The notes beneath the pieces are model-generated. The model searched no databases. It was not told the origin of the DNA and saw only the letters and a program-made list of their open reading frames with translations. A stretch of 64,000 nt of DNA from Siderastrea radians (taxonomy: Eukaryota > Cnidaria > Anthozoa > Scleractinia > Rhizangiidae): contig OZ024895.1 of assembly GCA_964017195.1 (NCBI GenBank), positions 26,019,875 to 26,083,874 of the forward strand, written 5' to 3'. Position 1 is the stretch's first letter. Each line of letters begins with the position of its first letter. Below, piece by piece: positions 21,295 through 33,719 of the stretch. Position numbers and translations under genes: made by a program.

Positions 21295-22199
21295 AGCTTG
21301 TCAGTGAGAGATTATGGATAAAAGTCGTTATGCATCCAACAACGTCAAAACTCGCAGAACCTGCTATAACCATCCAAATCATCATAAAGCAGAAAGTTTG
21401 AGCTGTTTCGGGTAACTTTTAAAAACACGAGATTTTGAGTTACTCATAATGGCAATATCCGTCACACGTCGCACGAAGCTAAAAATTGCAGAATGTGCCA
21501 TAGACAGTGCATTTACCCGTTCTGGGATCTTTTCAAAAATCGGGTTTTCTGGTCACTTACGATTGGCAAAGTTTGTTCCTGTTTGATTATCTTATATTAG
21601 AACTGCAGGGTGTGTTGAAACTTCCAGAATGTGGTACAGACAACGAAATCATCATTAAAAAGGCGATTTTACCTGGTCGGCGGATATTTCGAGAAATCGA
21701 GGTTTGCAGTAGCTCATGATGGACGGAATTCGTTATGCGCCCCACAACGGTAATACTTGTGTAATGTGCTAGAGACATGGAAATCTTTTAAAAAACCAGT
21801 GATTGGAGCTGTTCCCGGAAAATTTTGACAAATTGACTTTTCCAGTGAGTTTTAATGGACAAAACTGGTTATGCATCGTACAGGGTTAACACTTGCATTA
21901 TGTGCTACAGACATCCAAGTAATATTAAAACAAGTCGTTTTACCTGCCTCGCTAACATTTTGAAAACTCTAGTTTTTCCTTGTTTTATAATGACCCAAAT
22001 TTCTTATGCATCGTTCTAGGCTTAAACTTGCGAAATATGCTGTAGACATCGAAATTATTACGAAATAAGTGATTAAAGCTGTCTTGCGCAAATTTTGAAA
22101 AATCGACTTTTCAAATAATTCATAATGGCCAAAATTCCTTATGCGTTGTACAAGGCTAAAACTTGCTATAGAAATCAAAGAGAATGTAAAAAGGTTATT
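21295..22199 (+). repeat. satellite block B, second part
   Basis: Six to seven monomers in the same variant order as 28290-29204 and 57600-58495. Ends at the LINE 3' end at the conserved junction ACTCATTCAATCC. Confidence 0.9.
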
Positions 22200-24303
22200 T
22201 GTGAAGGTACTCATTCAATCCTCCTTGTGCCATTGGGAACTTGAGGCCATGACTGGATCCCGGCACCGTTGCCTGTCTTTTGCTTTCTTCCTCAGCTCTT
22301 ATTAGCTGATTCCGTTCACCCGCATCTTTTCTTCTACACTCCGTCGCCAGGTTTCTCTTGGTCTTGCTCTCGCTCTTTTCCCATGTGGAGTTTAATGCAT
22401 GGCGACCCTGGAGATAGCAGATGGTTCCAATCTGAGGACATGGCCAATCCAGCGCCACTGTCTCTTCTTCACCTAAGAACCGATGTTGTTTGTTGAGGTT
22501 GTCCGGCGTAGCTCAGCATGGTGTTAGGCCAGAACATGGTGTTAGGCGGTAAGCGGCGATTCTGGAATATGTCGAGTTTGCAGCCGAAGGCTTTCCTGAA
22601 CTTCCATGATTCGCACCCATGTAATGAGAATGTTACTTTCTAAGCTGATCCTCTTGCTTTTGCGGATGTTGTTTAGGAAGGCAAATGTTTTCCCTGCCTT
22701 GGAGAGCCTTGCTTCCACCTCTGGCTCTAAGTCTGCATCGGAGCCTGGAGCCTACGTACGTAAACTCGTTGGCTTCTTCGACCGCATTTCCAGTCAGGAT
22801 GATTGGTGCATTCGAGTGATGGTTCATTCTCAAGTGCTTTGGTTCCTTCGTGCTAACCTTTGAGCCCAAACATTGAAGCTGTAAATACTAGGTCTTTCGT
22901 CATGGCCTTTATGTTTGTGTGGGGGTGGCCCAAAAAAGAGATGTCGTCTGCAAAGTCAAGGTCACTGAGCAAATGGTAGAGAGTCCATCAGATACCTCTT
23001 TGATCTTTTATTGCACTCTTTATGACCCAGTCAATACAGAGAGAAAAATAGGAACGGAGACAGTACGCATCTGCTGGTTGGAAAATAACAGGCTCTTTCA
23101 GCGTGTTTCCGCAGTGACTTGGGCTTGGCGGTCACGGTACAACATTCTGACAACATTCACTTTCCTGGATGGTATCCCGTAGTGTCGCAGTATCCGCCAT
23201 AACATTTCTCTGTAGATACTGTCGAATGATTTTTCATAGTCTATGAAGTTGGCATAGACTGTGCTGTTCCATTCTTTCGCCTGCTCTAAGATCTGCCTAG
23301 GAGTAGAAATGTGGTCAGTGCAGGATCTCCCTTTACGGAAACCAGCTTTTTCTTTACGAATATCCTTTTCCAGGTTGCCAGTAAAGAGCTCTAGTATGAC
23401 CTTACTGAACACTTTGCCTGTGAGACTAAAGAGAGTTATACCCCTCCAGTTGTTACAATCCGACAGATCTCCCTTTTTCTTAAGCCTTACGATCAGACCA
23501 GTCTTCCAATCTTCAAGCGTGTTCTCGGATATCCAGATTTTGCAGATAAAATTCGAAAGAATGGTGAACGTCAGAGATTTTTCTGCCTGTAGCAGATCAG
23601 CACTGACGCCGTCCGTTCCTGGCGCTTTACCATTCTTCATCTTGCTGATGGTGTTATTGATTTCTTGAATTGATGGCCGATCAGTGTGTATGTCGTAGTA
23701 TTGTGTCTGCACGGATTGGTGCTGTTTTATCAGGTTCTGGTCGGGTGAAGATACTGTGGAAATGCTCTTGCCATCTTTCTATGATCATGTCCCATGCTCC
23801 ATGTTCCTTCTTCCTTTTTTTGCATCCCAAGATTTTCTCTCCCGCTTCTCTCACTGTCTGGTGGAAAGTGATGAGCTCGGGTTCTACCGATTCTTCCTCA
23901 AGGGCTTGGAACCGGTTTCTGAATTCCAGCTGAAATGTTGCCTTGGTCTGTGTAACCTTTACTTTAGTAACATCAATTGTTCTCACTCTGTCTTCTTTAA
24001 GTTTGGTTTTACGCACCTTGCTTGCAAGCGTTACCATCAACAGCTGGTGATCGCTCCTCTTTGTGCCTTCAAGGTTGGAGCGAGTTCTTCAACTTGCTAA
24101 CTAAAGATGACATGATGACATGATCTATCTGGCTTGCACAAGAATCTGTGGCCATTCTTGTTGATGTTACCACACCCTTCCTTCCGTGTGATCTTGCGCA
24201 ACCTTCACTGTCGTTCCCAACGTGACCATTCAAATCTCCAATCACACAGAGCACCTCATGCGATAATACGTCTTGAATGAATTGCAGTAACTGCTCATAA
24301 ATC
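22200..24303 (-). mobile_element. RTE-like LINE unit 3, C-terminus through RT and linker, endonuclease truncated
   Basis: The 3' tail (22200-22500), C-terminal domain (to 22920), RT (to about 23700), linker (to 24050) and only the distal part of the endonuclease (to 24303). It then passes directly into satellite sequence (GATGTTCCAATATCATATAT). The RT catalytic FADD is intact at 22943-22954, but the RQG motif before C-V-L-S-P is missing (about 23060-23085). The truncation junction is the same as in unit 5 at 44649. Confidence 0.9.
23098..23712 (-). pseudogene. RTE-like RT fragment (204 codons)
   Basis: Longest clean RT frame of unit 3: MKNGKAPGTDGVSADLLQAE, WKTGLIVRLKKKGDLSDCNN, WRGITLFSLTGKVFSKVI, GFRKGRSCTDHISTPRQIL, NFIDYEKSFDSIYREMLWRI with the first catalytic Asp. 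Ends at GIPSRKVNVVRMLYRDRQAQ, just before the damaged RQG segment. Upstream text before the first Met joins the linker. Confidence 0.88.
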
Positions 24304-24938
24304 GATGTTCCAATATCATATATTAGAACTGCAGGATGTGTGGACACTTCCAGAATGCGGTACAGACAACAAAATTATCTTTTAACAGGCGATTTAACCT
24401 GTCCCGCGCAAATTTCGAGAAATCGAGGTTTGCAGTGTCTCATAATGGACGGACTTCGTTATGCGCCCTACAACGCTAATACTGGTGCAATGTGATAGAG
24501 ACGTCAAAAATGTTTTATAAAGCCAGTGATCTTAGGTGTTGCAGGAAAATTTTGGGAAATCGACTTTTCCAGTGAGTTTTAATGGACAACATTGGTTATG
24601 CGTCGAAGAGGGTTAAAACTTGAAGGATGTGCAACACGCATCGAGAACCCATCATAAAACATGTTGTTTCAGCTGTCTCGTGGATATTTTGAAAACCCGA
24701 GATTTTCCGTGGTTTATACTGAACAACATTTCTTATGCGTCGTACAAGGCTAAAACTTGCAAAATATGGTGCAGACATCGAAATTATTACCAAAGAAGTG
24801 ATTAAAGCCGTCGTGCAGAAATTTTGAAAGATCGACTTTTCAGGTGATTCATAATGGACAAAATTCCTTATGCGTTGTACGAGGCTAAAACTTTCTATAG
24901 GGATCGAAAAGATTGTAAAAAAGTGATTTGGGACAGAA
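24304..24938 (+). repeat. satellite block C (short, about 4.5 monomers)
   Basis: Starts mid-block at AATATCATATATTAGAACTG, the position at which unit 3 was fused, so it lacks the first half of the standard block. Ends at the usual LINE 3' junction. Confidence 0.88.
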
Positions 24939-25727
24939 CTAAATTATTCAATCCTCTTCGTGCCATTGGGCACATAAGGCGGTGACCAGATCCCTGCACT
25001 GCTGCGTCTTTTGCTCTCTTCCTCAGCTCTCATCAGCTGATTCCGTCCACCCGCATCTCCTTTTCTGCACTCCGTCGCGAGGTTTCTCTTGGTCTTCCTC
25101 TTGCTCTTTTCCCAGTAGAGTCCAATGGTTTCCAACCCTGGGGATAGGAGATGGTTTCATCCTCAGGATATGGCTGATCCAGCGCCACCGTCTCTTTTTC
25201 ACCTAAGAACCGTTGTTGTTTGTTGAGGTTGTCCAGCATAGCTCAGCATGGTGTTAGGCCAGAATATGTTCAAGATTCGGCGTAAGCGGTGGTTTTGGAA
25301 TTTGGCGAGTTTGCAGCCGATGACTTTCCAGAACTTTTATGACTGGCACCCATACAGCTGTGTGGTGAGAATGCTACTGTTCATGAAACGGAGTGTGGTT
25401 TTAAAGCTGATTTTCTTGCTTTTGCAGACGTTTTTGAGGAGTGCAAATGTTTTTCCTGCCTTGGAGAGCCTTGTTTCGATCTTTGGCTCCATGTTTCCAT
25501 CGGTGGCCATGTTGGAGCCTAGGTACGTGAAGGCGTTCCCATCTTCGACTGCATTTCCATGCGGGAGGATCGGTACATCTCAGCGATCGACCATTCTCAT
25601 GTGTTTGGGTTTCCCCGCGCTGACCTTGAGTCCTAACAGTGAAGCTGTGGATACTACGTCTCAAGTCGTGGCCTGCGTGGCTGTGTGGGGGTGGGCTATG
25701 AGGGAGATGTCGTCCGCAAAGTCAAGG

Positions 25728-26447
25728 TCACTGAGCAGTTGGTAGAGAGTCCATTAGATACCTCTGATGTTTTGTTGCGCTCTTTATGACCCAATCGATA
25801 CAGACAGAGAAATACAAATGGAGAGAGTATGCATCTGCTGTTTGGATAATGAAAAGCTCTGTCAGCCTGTTTCCGTAGATGACTTGGGCTTGCCTCTCAC
25901 AGTACAGCATCCTGACAATATTAACTATCTTCGATGGTATTTCATAGTGTTGCAGTATGCGCCATAACGTTTCTCTGTAGATACTGTCGAATGCTTTTTC
26001 AAAGTCTATGTAGTTGGCATAGACTTTGCTTTTCCATTCTTTCGTCTGCTCTAAGATCTGCCTAAGAGTAGAGATGTGGTCACTGCTTGATCTCCCTTTA
26101 CGGAAGTCAGCTTTCTGTTTACGAATATCCTTGTCTAGGGTGGCAGTAAAGAGCTCTAGAATGACCTTGCTGAACTTTTTGCGTGTGAGATTTAAGGGAG
26201 TTAAACCCCTCCACTTGCTTGAATCCAACAGATCTCCCTCTTTCAAAACCTTCACGATCAGAGCAGTCTTCCAATTTTCAAACATGTTCTCGGATATCCA
26301 GATTTCCCAGAAAAACTTCGAAAGGATGGTGAATGGCATAGATTTTTCTGGCAGTACCAGATCAGCACTGATGCTGTCTGCTCCAGGCGCTATACCATTA
26401 TTCATCTTGCCGATGATCATTGATTTCATGAATAGACGACTGATCAC
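25728..26447 (-). pseudogene. RTE-like reverse transcriptase (239 codons, damaged active-site region)
   Basis: Reads IGKMNNGIAPGADSISADL, FFWEIWISENMFENWKTALI, WRGLTPLNLTRKKFSKVI, FRKGRSSSDHISTLRQIL and YIDFEKAFDSIYRETLWRIL (first catalytic Asp). Where GVRQGC should precede I-L-S-P the frame reads QTADAYSLHLYFS. The remaining TGC ATA CTC TC is in a shifted frame, and the frame is regained at IDWVIKSATK. The FADD lies beyond the end of this frame at 25709-25720. Confidence 0.88.
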
Positions 26448-26498
26448 TGTTTATGTCGATGTGCTGTGTGGCTGAACGGAGTGGCGCTAATTTCTCAG

Positions 26499-26527
26499 GT
26501 TCTGGTTCTGGTTCTGGTTCTGGTTCT
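26499..26527 (+). repeat. (GGTTCT)n microsatellite in unit 4 linker
   Basis: About five hexamers where other units have one or two. On the minus strand they encode alternating Glu-Pro. Confidence 0.85.
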
Positions 26528-27507
26528 TCAGGTTGTGTGAAGGTACTGTGGAAATGCCCTTGCCATCATCCAAGTTGTCTTCTACGCAGAATAAAACCCT
26601 GCCCTTCTCATCTTTCACGGGCGTATTTCTACTAATGTAAGCACTCGTTTTTGATTATCTTTGGGCATGTATACAGCGTCTTTAAATCTTGCTGTGCCGT
26701 AGCCTCTTCTGCTTTTTCGGCCGGGTTTTCAATGTTTTTCGGCTTTTCTCTTTGCCATCTTTACTTAATTTTCCAGGCCTTAGTATTTCTTTGTGTAGCG
26801 GTCTTCCACTCTCTCTGATCATGTTGAGTTTATCTTTCCCTTAATCTGTTGTTTTTCTATGATCTTGTCCTATGTGCCATGTTCCTTCTTCGTCTTTTGA
26901 AACCCAAGATTTTGTCTCCCACTCCTATCACTCTATGGTGGGAACTGCTTAACTCCGGTTCTACCGAAACTTCCTCAGGGACTTGGAACTGGTTTCTGAG
27001 TTCCAGCTGAAATGCTTCCTTTGTCTGTGGACTCTTTAGTTTAGCAACATTTATTCCTTTCACTCTGTCGTCTTTAGTTTTGGTTTTTGGGCAGCTTGGT
27101 GGCAAGCTTGCTAAGATGACATGATATCATCATCTATCTGGCTCGTACAAGAATCTGCGGCCATTGTTGATGTTACCACACCCGTCCTTCCGCGTGATCT
27201 TGCGCGGCGTTTACGATCGTTCCGAACGCGAGCATTGAAACCTTCAATCACACACAGCACTTCATGCGATAATACCTCTTTAATGAATTGCAGTAACTGG
27301 TCATAAAAAGAATCTTAAATTGCATCCTCTGCATCTACTGTGAGCGCGTAATTGTAGCGACAGTGGGTTTAGCGTACTTGGAGTTGAATCTAGCGATGAC
27401 GAGTCTTTCACTAAGTGGTTTCCATTCCACCAATGCCTTTGGCTGCTTTGTCTGACATTCTAATTGCTGTGCCTTCTGCATGATGGTTACCTTTCGTCCA
27501 GAGTGCA

Positions 27508-27699
27508 TCACCGTGTTTCCAAGTTTTCCTTCCTCTTTCCTGATCCCGTCCATCTTACTTGGCTTATTCCAATATTGTCCATCCGGTATCCATTTATCTG
27601 CATTACACCTTGAGCCAACTTGCCGGCCTGATGCATGGTGCGTACATTCCAGCAGCCTACTCTGATCTTTTCCTTTGGCGACAGAAACTCTACCCTCAA
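27508..27699 (-). pseudogene. RTE-like endonuclease N-terminal fragment, unit 4
   Basis: VEFLSPKEKIRVGCWNVRTM then GKLAQGVMQINGYRMDNI and GISQVRWTGSG, as in unit 2. The frame shifts at about 27508; further conserved text (EWKPLSERLVIARFNSKYAK) continues in the frame 27335-27553. Confidence 0.85.
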
Positions 27700-28069
27700 G
27701 ATGTTGATTACCGGCTGCGATTAGGTTTGGCCAATACCTGTCGTTGATCTAACTGCTCGGATAGGATTACGTTGTTCCGACTGCCACAGCTTTGGTTTCT
27801 GGCGTAGGTTGCTGTAGCATTTGGATTTTTGACGCGGTAGGGTTTTTACCCCTACGCCCAACCCCAAGCCTTGAGGACCAGGGGGCTTATTTTCCCCTGT
27901 TCCTTCACCGTGGACCTGTCCAGCCTGGTTAAAGCTGCCGGGGTTCTAAAGGCCCCCGCTGGCATAGCTCCAAAGGGGTCTTAAATTCACGCAAGCTATC
28001 AGACCAACGACAAGGTATAGACACCTTCGTAGCCTAATTTGGGACGATACGAAGAACTTTTGAAAATTG

Positions 28070-29204
28070 GAGCTTCCCATTATGGATGAAATCCTTTATG
28101 CGTCGTACAATGCTAAAGCTTAAAAATGTGCTACAGACAGCAAAATCATCATGTTTTCAGTGATCGAGTTTTCTACGACTGATATTGGACAAAATTGGAT
28201 ATGCATCATACAAAGCTAGAATCTGCAAAATGTGGTAAAGACATCGAGAGATAGAATTTGTTTCACGAAACTATTCAAAAAGCTAGCTTATCAGTGAGGT
28301 ATTATAGATAAAACTCCCTATGCATCGAACAACGTCAAAACTCACAGAACGTGCTACAAACATCCAAATCATCATAAAGCAGAAAGTTTGAGCTGTTTCG
28401 GGTAACTTTTAAAAACGTGAGTTTTTGAGTTACTCATAATGGCAATATTCGTCATACGTGGTACAAAGCTAAAAATTGCAGAATGTGCCATAGACAATGC
28501 ATTTACCATTAGTAAAAGTGATTTGACCTGTTCTGGAGATCTTTTCAAAAATCGTGTTTTCTGGTCACTTACGAGTGACAAAGTTTGTTCCTGTTTGATT
28601 ATCTTATACTAGAACTGTGTGGTGTGTTGAAACTTCCAGAATGTGGTACAGACAACGAAATCATCATTAAAAAAGGCGATATTTGACCTGTTCCGGGGAA
28701 ATTTCGAGAAATCGAGCTTTGCAGTGGTTCGAGCTTTGCAGGGAATTCGTTATGCGCCCTACAACGGTAATAAATGTGCTAGAGACATGGACATATTTTA
28801 AAAAAACCAGTGATTGGAGCTGTTCCCGGAAATTTTGAGAAATTGACTTTTCCAGTGAGTTTTAATGGACAAAACTGGTTATGCGTCGTACAAGGTTAAC
28901 ACCTCCATAATCCAAGTCATTATAAAAGAAGTCGTTTGAGCTGCCTCGGGAATATTTTGAAAACTTGAGTTTTTCCCTGTCTTATAATGACCCAAATTTC
29001 TTATGCATCGTACTAGGCTTAAACTTGCGAAATGTGATGCAGACATCGAAATTATTATTACGAAATAAGTGATTAAAGCTGTCTTGCGCAAATTTTGAAA
29101 ATCGACTTTTCAAGTAATTCATAATGGACAAAATTCCGTATTGGTTGTACAAGGCTAAAACGTGCTATAGTAATAGAAAAGAATGTAAAAAAGTTATTTG
29201 TGAA
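28070..29204 (+). repeat. satellite block D (about 8.4 monomers)
   Basis: Full-length block with both standard junctions: LINE leader text GGGACGATACGAAGAACTTT on the left and ATTCAATCCTCTTTGTGCC on the right. Useful as the uninterrupted reference for blocks entered by other elements. Confidence 0.9.
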
Positions 29205-29829
29205 GGTACTCATTCAATCCTCTTTGTGCCATTGGGAACTTAAGGCCATGACTGGATCCCGGCACTGTTGCCTGTCATTTGCTTTCTTCCTCAGCTCTCA
29301 TCAGCTGATTCCGTTCCGCCGCATCTTTTCTTGTACACTCCGTCGCCAGGTTTCTCTCGGTCTTCCTCTTGCTCTTTTCCCAGGTGGAGTTTAATGCATG
29401 GCGACGGATCTCCCTGTTTCTTAAGCCTAACGATCAGACCAGTGTTCCAATCTTCAAGCATGTTCTCGGATACCCAGTTCGCAGAAAAAATTCGAAAGGG
29501 TGGTGAGTGTCAGAGATTTTTCCGCCTGTAGCAGATCAGCACTGATGCCGTCTGTTCCAGGCGCTTTACCATTCTTCATCTTGCTGATGGCGTTATTGAT
29601 TTCTTGAACTGACAGCCGATCAGTGTTTATGTCGATGTAATGTGTGTCTCCACGGATTGGTGCTGTTTTTTTGGGTTCTGGTCGAGTGAAGATACTGTGG
29701 AAATGCTCTTGCCATCATCCAAGTTGTCTTCTATGCAGAATAAAACTCTGCCCTTCTCATCGGACCAATTCCCAGTAATGTATGCACCCGTTTGCGATTG
29801 TCTTTGGGCATGGTTTAGATCGTCTTTAA
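29205..29829 (-). mobile_element. RTE-like LINE unit 5a, tail fused to RT and linker
   Basis: 3' tail (29205 to about 29404), fused at GCATGGCGAC/GGATCTCCC to RT sequence (to 29640), then linker to the TTAA at 29826-29829, where the fold-back element entered. Continues at 31430 and again at 44102. Confidence 0.85.
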
Positions 29830-31429
29830 GGTGTTTCGATACAGTTTGTTTGGGACCATACCTAACTTTTTGAATCGGCTCTTAGACAGTCCTTTCCTTG
29901 TCAGATCAAAGTGAAATTTGCAATACTTGTTGGTTTTGGATTGAACTTTAGCGTGGTTTACTTTTTGTGAAAATCGATATTTTCATGACAACGATAAACA
30001 AAAAACCTCGAAAACACTAAAATTGAAACTTTCTGCGATCCAGATTTCACTTTAAAAAGCAAATACCAACATCTTAAACTGTGGTGTATGGCACACAAAA
30101 TATGCAAGAACAAAAAATTCTGTATGTTTGTTTTGAAGTAAATCGCAAAAACATTTTCAACCTTAGTTTTTGCATAGTAATAGTAAATGCACAGAAAAAT
30201 AATCAATGCTTTGATGAAATGGCTCGAAAATGCTTTTTAAATGTGTCGTTTACTTACTATTTTACGCCTAGAAAGTTTTGTTGAAACTGGTGTTCGCGAT
30301 CTCGAGTACGAATTGTTTTTCTAAGATTATTCGCGTAATAATTTTGTGGTAATTTTTGAATTTGAGCGTTTTTGCGAAAATCTTAAGAACGGCTCGATGG
30401 ATTTTTTTAAACCTTAAACGCGCGTGCTTGACGATGTGTCCAATTTTAGTGTCGAGTCTTATTAACATTGATTCACTGCAACACTTTTATATTTAACGTT
30501 AAAGAGGACGTATGAACCGACGGAAAAGCTTGCGTTACATATTCACATTTGGCAAATAAATGCTAATATATTCAAAGTAATGCGCAAAGCATTCCTCCGT
30601 GATTTTTACTTTTCATTGTAATCTACAGTGCAACAAAGAACAAAGAAACCAGATAAAAATCACGAAGCCATGAATTACGCATTACTTTGAATATATTAGC
30701 ATTTACTTGCCAACTGTGAATTTGTAACGCAACCTTTTCCGTCGGTTCATACATCCTTTTTAGCGTTAAATCTAAAAGTGTTCTAGTAAATCAATGTTAA
30801 TAAGACTCGATACTAAAATTGGTCACATCGTCAAGCACGCGTGTTTAATGTTTTAAATCCATCGAGCCGTTCTTAAGATTTTCGCAAAAGCGCTCAAATT
30901 CAAAAATTACCACAAAATTATTACACGAATGATCTTAGAAAAACAATTCGTTCTCGAGATCGCGAACACTAGTTCCAACAAAACTTTCTAGGCGTAAAAT
31001 AGTAAGTAAAAGACACATTTTGAAAGTATTCTCGAGCAATTTCATCAAAGCATTGATTATTTTTCGGTGCATTTACTATTGCTATGCAAAAACTAAGGTT
31101 GAAAATGTTTTTGCGATTTACTTCGAAACAAACATACAGATTTTTTTGTTCTTGTATATTTTGTTTGCCATACACCACAGTTTAAGATGTTGGTGTTTGC
31201 TTTTCAAAGCGAAGTCTGGATCGCGAAAAATTTCAATTTTAGTGTTTTCGAGGTGTTTTGTTTATCGTTGTCATGGAAATATCGATTTTCACAGAATGTA
31301 AACCGCGCTAAAGTTCAATCCAAAACCAAAAAGTACTGCAAATTTCACGTTGATCCAACAAGATAAAGACTGTCTAAGAGCCGATTCAAAAAGTGAGGTA
31401 AGGTCCCAAAAAAACTATATCGAAACACG
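29830..31429. mobile_element. TTAA-flanked fold-back element, 1.6 kb, arms about 770 bp
   Basis: TTAA lies outside both ends (29826-29829, 31430-31433). Ends read GTGTTTCGATACAG on the left against CGTGTTTCGATATAG on the right, complemented. The arms (about 29830-30605 and 30650-31429) are near-identical inverted copies with a loop of about 45 bp. Mirror frames (plus 30081-30284 and minus 30969-31178) encode closely similar peptides because of the symmetry. TTAA target use is typical of piggyBac and Kolobok transposases; no transposase is present, so which one mobilised it is unknown. Confidence 0.9.
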
Positions 31430-31568
31430 TTAAGTCTTGCTGTGCCGTAGCCTCTTTGGCTTTCCCAATGGGGTTTTCAAAGTAGTCGTTCTTTCGGTCT
31501 TCGCCATCTTTACTTCCTTTTCTAGGCCTTGGTATTTCTTACTGTAGCGGTCTTTGACTCTCTCTGAT
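31430..31568 (-). mobile_element. RTE-like LINE unit 5b (linker piece)
   Basis: Linker text (GTCTTGCTGTGCCGTAGCCT, TTTCTAGGCCTTGGTATTTC) between the fold-back element and the L1 complex. Its last bases CTCTCTGAT (31560-31568) are the target duplicated at 44102-44110. Confidence 0.88.
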
Positions 31569-32570
31569 TTTTTTTTGTATTTTTGATATTTTTATTTAAT
31601 ATTAGTAGTTTCTTACATCTTACAATACACACTATTATTTACATACACGTACAAAAGACTACACGCATATTGCAAGTACAGGAGAACCCTTTACCTGGTT
31701 CGTATTCTAAATTACAACTTTCAAAATGAAGAAATATATAACTTATAACTTGTATTATGCGCAGTACAGGACAGTTTTATACGATTTTAACACCTCAGTA
31801 TATTTGCCCCATTTTTTTGCAGGGATTGGCCATTTATTACTAGATTTAGCAATACTGGTTTCAAGTTGGTCAATTTTCTTTACTTGAGCCTTAAATGTAA
31901 TAAGCCTTTAGTTAATACATCTACACCAATATATATGTTTCTTTGCAATTAACAAAATGTGGTTGATAAACAAATCCTCTTCGTCGGTTATGCCTAACAT
32001 TACATCTTTAAGAGAAAAGGATTTAATTTGAATATTCTGCTGGCCCATCCATTTTATAACTTCTCCCCAAAACTTCTCGGTATAGTGGCAAGTTGAAAAA
32101 ATATTTTCGAGAGATTCGTCTGCCTACCAGCAAAAGGAGCAGGCTGGAGATGATGTTAGTCCAACTTTGCTTAGGAGGACATTTGTTGCAAGACATCTGT
32201 TGAGAAGTTTAAATTGAAATTCCCGCGACTTTGTGTCCAAAGCAACACGATGTGGTAAGCGATATATTTTCTTCCAATTCAATTCATCATCATTTTTGAA
32301 TAAAGCGTTGTATTTAAGTTGAGCTGTAGGTGGAGTAATGATTCTATTTCGGAGTTCCTTGTAAATAGTCTTCGAAACAGCTTTAGAAATTTAAAAAACC
32401 TTTTGCCCCTTTAACTGTAACTGGGTTTGATTTTGTAAGTTGAAGGGCTCGATATCACTATAATTGTACGTTCTTAGAAATCTACGCCACTCTGCAGGAA
32501 GGACATCAATTACACAACAAAGTTTAAATACGTCTAACGGAGAGATTTTAAATTCCCTTAGCTTATGTCG
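31569..32570 (-). pseudogene. outer L1-like ORF2 C-terminal end and 3' UTR
   Basis: Minus-strand text on several frames: KKELITRHKLREFKISPLDV (from about 32590), then FKLLNRCLATNVLLSKVGL, the Cys/His motif CSFCW then a TAG, ESLENIFSTCHYTEKFW and ITDEEDLFINHILLIAKKHI. The 3' UTR and poly(A) follow. The TAG inside the Cys/His motif and frame changes mark decay. Confidence 0.8.
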
Positions 32571-32582
32571 TGTAATGAGCTC
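32571..32582 (+). repeat. 12-bp target duplication of the inner L1 (left)
   Basis: TGTAATGAGCTC here equals 36199-36210. Removing the insert joins the outer ORF2 text ...SEDNELIT with RHKLREFK. Confidence 0.93.
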
Positions 32583-32957
32583 TTTTTTTATGGCAAACAT
32601 TACACCACTCTACAATACAAGAATTACAACACTTACACAACTAACGAGACTCTGCCTACACTAATGCCAATACAATACTTAGACGATTTACAATATTATA
32701 TTCTACATACAGTATGGTACTCTAATCACTCTAAAATTATGTAATAATTATTACCCATACAAATTACAATATGATATTGTACTTACGCTAATGCTTGAAA
32801 GACTTACAATGTACTCTAATTGCAATATAATTTTCTAATCACCTTATAGACATTATAGTTACACTACTTGTCATGAGAAACTTCCACTACTTTACACAAT
32901 TACTTTCTATATTAATATTCACGAGGAGTTAGCTTACAGACAGCACTTAGTCCTTAA

Positions 32958-33603
32958 GGACGTTCGCGCTAATTGTTTCTGCGCATCCTTACTGCGCACG
33001 CAATTCACTGCCACGTCATGCATTGAGCGCGCGCGCTGTTGAAGAAATGTGGAGATATATAGCGCTAGTAGGCACCTTAGTATCTATGCACGAGTTTAAC
33101 TCTCTTAAATGTTCGGTGACCCCATATTTTCTTTTGATAAATCACTTTGTCTGTCAATTATCTACATTGTGAGAAAAATTAAAGAAAATCTGTATTGTGG
33201 AAGTTTGATTTTTTTCAACTTTTCTGCCCTCGAATCATCGAATTATGCTATTATTGTAGCTGCACGGTGTTCGCAAAAGTCCATCTTAGAGGATAAGTTT
33301 AACTAAAAGGACGACACCAGCTCACATTGTTTACTTGACATACTCACTTAAATAAAGTTTGGCTAAGAAAGTGGGTCTACAGTGAATAATTTTTAATATT
33401 TTTAAACTAACAAGCATTGAGGCCATGTCGAGTTGCGAGGGCCGATTTGTCAAAATTGGGGTGGTTTTCCACGCGCCTTATTTTGAAAATGAATTTGGTG
33501 ACCCCTCAATTTTTTTGCATTTCTGACATAGGTAACTCATTATCTGACTGTAGCCAAAGTATGAAAAAAATCTGTATTGTAGAAGTTTCTCGCGCGAACG
33601 TCC
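32958..33603. mobile_element. TTAA MITE, 646 bp, ends GGACGTTCGCGC
   Basis: TTAA sits outside both ends (32954-32957 and 33604-33607), with inverted GGACGTTCGCGC immediately inside. It lies in the 3' UTR of the inner L1. An internal phrase AAAATCTGTATTGT occurs near both 33185 and 33568, in the same orientation. No coding capacity. Confidence 0.88.
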
Positions 33604-33719
33604 TTAATAGAAAAAGCTTGATTACTATTTGATTACTTGATTACTAAAATTCTTTTAAGGTCAAGTTGTTTTGAGAGGCTATAAGCTTTTCAGTCTCGTA
33701 TTTTCTCTTGACTATATCT

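Larger units (their letters stand above)
24940..28070 (-). mobile_element. RTE-like LINE unit 4, most complete copy
   Basis: All regions in order on the minus strand: leader (28070-27760), endonuclease (27760-27090), linker (27090-26450), RT (26450-25700, FADD intact at 25709-25720) and C-terminal domain with tail to 24940. Some frame changes and small deletions, for example near 27110 between linker and endonuclease. With its satellite (28070-29204) it gives the standard repeat length of about 4.27 kb. The element class matches LINE proteins often labelled craniofacial development protein 2-like in metazoan genomes; clade assignment is inference. Confidence 0.9.
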
